Positions 57,424 through 64,000 of a DNA stretch of 64,000 nucleotides are shown here, one piece after another; position 1 is the first letter of the stretch, and each line of letters begins with the position of its first letter. The stretch covers positions 188,501 to 252,500 of the forward strand of contig BDSI01000134.1 of the NCBI GenBank assembly GCA_003117195.1. Direction: 5' to 3'. Source of the stretch: Eudorina sp. 2006-703-Eu-15 (Eukaryota; Chlorophyta; Chlorophyceae; Chlamydomonadales; Volvocaceae). Under the pieces are notes generated by a model. It saw only the letters and a program-made list of their open reading frames with translations. It was not told the origin of the DNA and ran no database searches. A program made the position numbers and the translations under genes.

Positions 57424-59195
57424 GTCGGCGGGCGGCCATGCTATCAGACCGCTCGTACGAATAAATGATGTGGACGAACGAATGGATCCTTCATCATCGA
57501 TGGATGATTGCATGACCGGATGGAGGTCATGGCGAATGTGGGGCTTCCTGTTTCCCGGACGCTAGGGGGGCAGATGGACCGTCCGAAACACCGATATATG
57601 GTGTCCGTTTTAAGGTATCGGTCGCCCCAACGGACCGTCGCGCACACGCCTGCCACCGGAGGGTCCTATTGATACTATTCCTTGCGCCGGGCAGCTCCAT
57701 GGCGACGAGGGCGGCTGGCGGCCTGCCTGCGGGGGCGCGGAGGCGACCCGGCCTGGCCCGGGCGCTCATCAGTCTAAGCATGCGGGCCGCGTGGAGTCAA
57801 GCCCAGAGGCGCGTCAACCCGCTGGCCATCCTCGGACGCACCTACACAGTACATACAGCGCTGGGTTCGGTCGGTCGGGTTTCTTTTCAATACACACAGC
57901 GCTGAATCGTGTCGCAGCCGAAAATGGCTGACCGACTCGAGCTGGTGGAACAAACTTGTTCAGCCGGGTGCAAATTTTATGAACGCTGAGTGGGCCTGGT
58001 GGGGCGAGGCGCCCCTGGCTGATACCTTGACTGCAACGATCACGACGCCGGTGTGGGGGCTGGGTGGTCGTTGGGCATCGTACTTCTTCATCACATGTGG
58101 ACGGATCTGCTGACTTGGTTGGTTGGCCACAAATGTTGGATTAGTAGAATGTTGACGAGGGCGTGATGATCCCCCGAGTTCTGTTCTATATGCATCCGGT
58201 GGACCCGGGCTGTCCTGGTGGTTGTGCTGGCTGTGCTGAACCCTCTTTACTTTCGGCAGAGTGGCGGTGCGGGGCAGGGGTGCACCGCACCGCGGGTTGG
58301 GACACTCCGCATTCGCGCTGGTCGTCATATGTTTCCGCACGAAACTTGCGGCAAAATGCACGGATAAGACGGCTAATTCGCGGTACCGTACGCCTCTTGA
58401 TTTATCACGTTTCGGCAAAATGCACCTTGCCAGTCTTCACGCATTTCGAGACTGCGAACGGCCGCAAACAGCCATGCGGCATGAAAGGGGTGCGAAATGT
58501 GGAAAGCTATTCATCAGCGACCGATATGGCATTCCTCTTGAAGCTATGTCGAACAAGCAGACTGCCTTTGGCTCAGGGTCGGGGCCCGTCTGCGGTTTTC
58601 GGATTCTGGCAGCTTGAAACGGGACATTGCAAAGTGATATCCAACGAACGGGCAAACAAGTTGCTGCAAACTTACTAGAATTGTTTCGGTACAGGGAGTA
58701 AGACCGATGGTGAAGGGCCCCCGAGTCGGCTTCGGAGCGGGAGGCAGTTTGGCGACAGGGCACAATATTGCAGCAGTTGTATGCGTGCATGCTGCAGTCA
58801 TTGTGTACGTATGCTAATTTCGGTGTTGTTGAACCCACGAATCAGCGGACTACATAATAATACTGACGACGCGGAGACTGACTGGTGCTGGGACGCATCG
58901 TGACCTATCCTGCTATAGTTGCCCTTATAGAAGTAAACGGCAGGACTCAGGGCAGACCTGAAGAGCAGACTTGACCGACTTCCTGAACAGCTCAAACCAT
59001 GCCTGAGGGCCACGGGGACAGCGGTGTTGAAGTTAGGAACGCACGACAAGTAAGGTTGGGAGCAAGCGGTTTGGATGGATGTCAACGTCAGTGTTTGATG
59101 TCCTTCTCCGTTGCCCAAACCTAACAGCAAGACGGAGCTGGGCCTAGCAGAACCTCCTCAGGTGAATAGCTTTCGGACGTTGCCGTCATCGCACG
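57424..59195. other. Intergenic, no supported gene
   Basis: The stretch holds an AATAAA at about 57460 that could serve the membrane protein transcript, a short echo of its last exon near 57800, and AT-richer DNA with two CGGCAAAATGCAC copies near 58350 and 58415. Frames show no motifs. Confidence 0.4.
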
Positions 59196-61070
59196 TTGCC
59201 GTCAACGCAACCAGTGCTTCCGCATCACGAGAACCAACATGCATGTCCTGGTGACCTGTGCCCTGCAGCCAAAAGCGATGCCGCAGCAGGGAGGCGCCCG
59301 GTGACTCGGAGGGTTCTGCAACAGCGGCAGCAACATCAACAGCTGGAGGAGCAGCAGCAAGTGCAGCAGCAGACGCACCGACAGCAGCCCCGGCAACAGC
59401 GACAGCGTCAGGTAAGGAGGCTCTGGGGGTGTGCTTGTCGTCTTCGTATTCGCCTTAAAGGGGTCCATATACGCGCACTCAGGATGTCATCGACCTCACG
59501 GAGGATCGCCCCGACGACGATGACGTTCAAATCACCCGGGTCGTGAAGCGACCCAGGGTACGTTCGCCCAGGGGCGCATTGGCATTGAACGGGCTGCCCC
59601 CAGCAGCCGCTCTGGCTCTGGCCTCGTTGATGCAGCCCGGCGGGGTGGCCGCGATGCCGCTGCTCACGGGGGCCGCACCCGGAGGCGCGGCCGCGCTGGC
59701 CACCCTGAACCCAATCGCCACAGCCGCGGCTGTGCCGGCCGCCGCGGCCGTCCAGCCGCCCGCGCCGCCCAGCCCCAAGGGCTACAAGTGCACCATTTGC
59801 CTGGATCGCATGGAGGGCGACTTGGCGACGACGACCTGCGGGTGCGTCACAGAGCCCTGCTGTTGGTTAGTGGGCGCGAGGAGGAGGAGTGCATGCGAGT
59901 ACGCGAGTGCCGTGCCCCTCAGTCCAGGGCGTGCTAGTAGCGCGGGCGCTGGACCGCAACTGATGAAGCACGTCTTTTGAGCCAACGGTCTGGAGGATTG
60001 CCATTGTGCTGCCGGTGGTCTGTTGGACTGGGACACGGCCCTCCGCAAAGCCGTAACCCCCGCGATTCAGATCAAGGCGTAGGTATGCGCTGCTGCGGTG
60101 TTGGGTACCAAACTGTCGTGTCTGGCGTCGCTGCGCGGCAATGTATCGCTCGGCATCAGTGGCGCGCGACGCATCTGCGCAGTATCACTGCATGGACAAC
60201 GCGTGATTTCGCAATTTGAGATGAACCCAAATCAGTGCCTCGTTGCAGAATGTTTTTCATCAAGGATTTCGCTCTCCCCGCCCCACAACTGCTCGAACGC
60301 AGGCACATGTTCTGCTACAAGTGTATCACCGCCTGGGTCCAGAAGAGCGGAAACGTGAGGCTGCGGCGGGAGGGGCGCGAAGAGGGCTCCTAAACGGGTC
60401 ACGGAGGCCTGTCGGTTGTTAGTGCAGCAACAGCAGCAGCAGCAGCAGCGTGGGAACCAGTTGTTTAGCGGTCTGGGGTGGTGGGCTGGGGGTCGGTGGG
60501 AACTGTGGTCGCCGCCGCTTTCGCCTGTTAGTGTGCGGGTCGCTGAGGGGAACCTTGGAGGGCATGATGGACCCAGCGTGAACACGGTCTTCAGGACTCT
60601 GGCAGGCCGGGGTTCATGGCGCACTCTGGGGAGGATGGGTGAGACATTAGCACCAGGGGGCGTTAGGACTAGGGGTTAGCATGTGACCGAGGCGACGAAT
60701 GCGGGGGCGGAAGCATATCGAAAGCGGGGAGCTGCTGTGGCATAAGGCGTTGCTGAGTGCTGTTGGGTGCCTAGATTCACCAATCGGGTGTGTAGCTGGG
60801 CGTCGACTAGGTGAGGCAGTCCGGCCAGACTGCAACGCGTGGCTCATTAGGGCAGTCCATTTCCGAGGCGGCTCGCGTTGTCATTTAGCTACCACGAGCT
60901 ATCACGGAAGGTAGTCCTCCCGGCGATGTATGGACCCGCCGCTTGGTCGCAAATGATTGATGCGCGATGGCGCCTGCCCCTCCTACCCTGCGCTCCTTGA
61001 AATGCAGTGCCCGCAGTGCCGCAGCAAGCTGAACAAGGGCAAAATCATCCGCATCTACCCGCCGTCCTAG
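59196..61070 (+). CDS. RING E3 ligase with SUMO-interacting motif (RNF4/STUbL-like)
   Basis: Exons 59196?-59411, 59483-59841, 60303-60354 and 61008-61070 (TAG); phases agree, giving about 229 residues. The first exon is Gln-rich and its start is uncertain. The second opens DVIDLTEDRPDDDD: a hydrophobic VIDLT core followed by acid is the classic SUMO-interacting motif. The C3HC4 RING is split over three exons as KCTICLDRMEG, TTCG, HMFCYKCITAWVQKSGN and CPQCRSKLNKGKIIRIYPPS. The order SIM then C-terminal RING, small size, and the CRSKLN...IIRIY ending match SUMO-targeted ubiquitin ligases (RNF4, Slx8), which ubiquitylate SUMO-modified nuclear proteins. All eight zinc ligands (seven Cys, one His) are present. 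An Ala/Pro-rich spacer of about 80 residues separates the SIM from the RING. A TGTAA follows at 61240. Confidence 0.82.
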
Positions 61071-61239
61071 CTGCTCGCTGGTGCGCTGGGAGGTGCGTGC
61101 GACGGCGCGACAGCAGAGCTGCAACGCTTTGGCACGGGGCTGCGCCGACGCCTCGCACGCCGCTGTCTCGGCTGCGGCCACCATGCGCTCGTGTGGAGCT
61201 GGGGCAGCAGTGTCTCCAGACCTTGCGCCTGTTTGCGGG

Positions 61240-61244
61240 TGTAA
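61240..61244 (+). terminator. TGTAA poly(A) signal for the RING gene
   Basis: TGTAA lies 170 bases after the stop at 61070. Confidence 0.6.
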
Positions 61245-64000
61245 CCTCACGGTATATGGGGTCTGAGCGTGGGATGGTGGGAACGTTTTATCAGCGATGG
61301 GGAAGCTGTGCGCTATTACGATGTGTCAAATTACCGTGTCCACCGGCCCTGGGTTGGACACGACGTTCGCTATGGATGGTGAATGGGACGGATGTGGTGG
61401 ATGCGTGCATACTCGGTTACAATACTCGTCTCACTTTTGTCGCTAGGTTCGGGTGGGATGGTCTACACGTCATACTCTACAGCAAGGACGGGCACAAGCC
61501 GTGTACTGGGCGTGTGTGGTGTGAAAATTGCGTGATTTGCGCAAGGGACGCACTAAGACGGTCTGAATTTGGGGGGGGGCTGTTCGCGGCGCGGAGCGCA
61601 GCAGTGGGTATGGCAGGTACCTCGCGTTCTGCAGTCAGGTTAAAGCTGCTCAATATTAGCCGTGTTATTGCACTGACCACATTTTGCTATGGAACTACGA
61701 AGCCGTGTCGTGGTGTCGCTTCCTCGATGGCTTCAGCATCACGGCAGAGAATGAGGGCGCGGCTGAACGCTGAGCTGAGCCGACTGCTCCGGTTTTTGTG
61801 AACACCAAGCCGGTGTGCAGCTCGGCAGGAAGACAGCAGGCGTTTCGTGTGCAGTAGTACAGGTGCTTCGCTGTCGCGATGTGTGTGTCTGACTGTCTGT
61901 CTGTGGGGGGGGGGCAGCCTGTCAGGTCTCTGTAGGTAATGATCACTAAGACTCTTGGCTCAGTCCCTGCAACGGTGACGTGGGTTTTGTCTCACCGGGA
62001 AGAGGGGAGGGAGGGGTCGTGTATGTACTCTCATCGGCGGGGCCGCCCATTTTTGTCCTGTGTGGCGGTTGAGCTGTCGACGAACTGAGGCTGTTGGTTT
62101 GAATCGGCAGACGTGTGAGGTTCTGCAGCCACAGCCGCATGAAAGGATGACACTACGCTGTCAACTGACCAGTCCTCCAAACCCACACCCACAAAACCTC
62201 ATTCCATGCGGTGCGCCGACAGGAACGGCGCCAGGACGGCCCGTACCGGGCCCCCCTTTCACGGCAGTCGGCGCAGTCCCAAAATATGCCAACCGATTTC
62301 CTGTGCCTCGCCCTGCCACCTCGACAGCAACAGGCCGTGTCCCGCGCAAGCTCCGTCATGCTCCACCGAGGGCGGGGCGTGGGCGGGAGGGTCTGCCGCG
62401 GAATCCGGCGACGGCCCTCAGCGTGGCGCAGCGCGCGGTGTGGGACATCCTGCCCAACGGCCAGCAATTCTGTTTTTCCAGATACCGGTACTATGGAGTC
62501 ATACCGGGGGTCTTGCTTCACTTCACTTGCAACATCCTTCACTCCTCCCAATGCAAGGCACGATGAGCAGTGTAGGCGGCCTCATGAGCGGGTGGGCCGC
62601 CTGCTCCTGGAGCGGGGCGCTGCAGGGCCACCGCCGACTCGCGACGTGCGCACGGCCACGCGGGTAACAACACAGACACGTGAGTAACAACACGGACCAC
62701 CTCTGCGCCTGTCGCGCCGAGGACGCAGCGGGGACCTGACCCCCACACTCTGTGGACACTCCTCGCCCCAACCTGCGGGGCAGTGCTACCCCACGAACGA
62801 GGGCCTCTCTTCTCCGCGGAACGAAGACCCACCGCAACGAGGGCTAACAATAACACAAAAAAATTCGATGACCCACCGCAATGGAGACCTATCCAAACCT
62901 CATACAGACCCACCGCAGACCCACGAGGGCTGAACTTATCAACGACGAGAGAACCGGATGCGGTGCAGTTTGGTGCGGTGCGGTGCGGTGCGCTACTGCG
63001 GCGCGCGTTTGATCGCTGCCGCATGATGTGCCTCTCTCTGTCCCCGCATGGGGTGGGGTGGGGTGGCGCGCTGCATCACCCCCGCTGACACCAGAGGCTG
63101 GAACACGCGCCCCCTCCGCCCTTGCGACGGGTGCACGATGTGGTGCAGGGCCCACCTCCCCCCGTCCCTTGAAGAAAAGCGCGACACAGGTAACACAGCC
63201 CCCACGGCCGCCTTCGAGATCTTGATCCTACTAGCAGCTACCACCAAATAGCAATGCGCGCATCGGCGCTGATCGGACACCCCCCGCGGGGCGGTGGCCC
63301 CGAACCGCCCTCCGTCCTCCTCTCCGGCCTTGGCACCACAGAAATCACGGCGACGGTGCCCGGCTGAAGCACGCGCACCGCATACCGCCCGAGGTGACGG
63401 CGCGCGACGGTATCCCCGTTCCGAGCTCAACGAGAAGACTCTTTTAAGGGGGGAAGCGCCCCGGACGGCCCATGTGCCTCCTGTCCCAGCTGGGGATTTT
63501 CGAGCTGCGCTTGGGCCGCGCCGCGCCGCGCCAAGGCCGATTCGGCCGTAGCGCCTCCACACCTCGCTGACACCCCCCTCGCATCTACAGTATCCAACGA
63601 ACAATGGCATGCGTCACTGAATTCTATTGCCGTACCAACGCCCCGTACCGCTCCCACAGGAGTCTCGCTGTACGTCGCGCCGCTTGCCGGCGGTCGCAGC
63701 CGGCGGCGGCAGAGGGCCGCCGCTCGCCCCCCGGGACGCGCGCTCCCCGAGGCACGTAAGAGACACCAACGGAGAAAAGAAACCCCCCAGGGCCTTCAAC
63801 GGCGTTGAGGGCCGCTCTTCGCATCCGGATATGCCCCCGGAGGATGTCACAGGCCTCCTCGACGCCCGGGCGCACCGACCCGCGGGTCCGTCCGTTCTTC
63901 CCCCTCTCGGGACACATGGCAGAGGTAGAGTCACGATCAGACGCACATTCAGCGGCGGCCAGGGTCAACAACAGGGCGCCATCCGTTGCCCCTTGCCTCG
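61245..64000. other. No gene that can be supported
   Basis: Short frames on both strands lack motifs or exon continuity. Two frames look faintly protein-like: + 62418-62490 (SVAQRAVWDILPNGQQF) and - near 63800-63880 (VRPGVEEACDILRGHIRMRR), but neither has clean splice context. Repeats seen are a GACCCACCGCA motif three times in 62826-62920 and a GGTGC pentamer run at 62960-62990. Confidence 0.35.

Overview
The window looks like nuclear DNA of a GC-rich chlorophycean green alga of the Chlamydomonas/Volvox type. The genes are split by many short introns (GT-AG, with a few GC-AG). TGTAA, the usual poly(A) signal of these algae, lies 100-240 bases past several stop codons. Proteins carry long Ala/Gly/Ser/Pro/Gln insertions, and introns are packed with GT/CA microsatellites and minisatellites. 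There is no sign of operons, ribosome binding sites or other prokaryotic features.

Layout, left to right. (1) 1-4603, + strand: 3' part of a leucine-rich-repeat gene, seven exons, all introns phase 0. (2) 4.6-9.4 kb: lower-GC DNA with a LINE/SINE-like tail repeat, an unexplained minus-strand ORF (6.9-7.4 kb) and an HMG-box exon (8.66-8.88 kb). (3) 9.4-16.07 kb, +: a Fidgetin-like-1 (FIGL1/FIGNL1) AAA ATPase, reconstructed exon by exon. (4) 17.2-18.45 kb, +: a small unknown hydrophilic protein. (5) 31.05 to 21.56 kb, -: a complete HECT-type E3 ubiquitin ligase, 11 exons and about 1552 residues. (6) 31-35.6 kb: low-GC intergenic DNA with a 56-bp inverted repeat, a (CATT)n-tailed repeat and a diverged duplication. 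(7) 40.6 to 35.62 kb, -: a TruA-family tRNA pseudouridine synthase. (8) 42.5-55.43 kb, +: a DEDDh 3'-5' exonuclease domain, phase-compatible linker exons, and a full RecG-type branch-migration helicase. (9) 55.86-57.42 kb, +: a 268-residue multi-pass membrane protein of unknown family. (10) 59.2-61.07 kb, +: a small RING protein with a SUMO-interacting motif, resembling RNF4/STUbL ligases. (11) 61-64 kb: no gene I can support.

The genes do not form one pathway. FIGL1, RecG and the exonuclease belong to recombination and fork repair, and the HECT and RING genes to ubiquitin transfer. The most interesting observations are the possible exonuclease-RecG fusion, short sequence modules shared only among introns of unrelated genes, a strongly over-represented 12-bp palindrome (GACCCRYGGGTC, eight perfect copies), a low-complexity block inside the HECT C-lobe just before the catalytic cysteine, and GC-AG introns whose assignment is forced by protein homology. 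Exon boundaries were read by eye from splice consensus, frame continuity and family knowledge; none has transcript support here.
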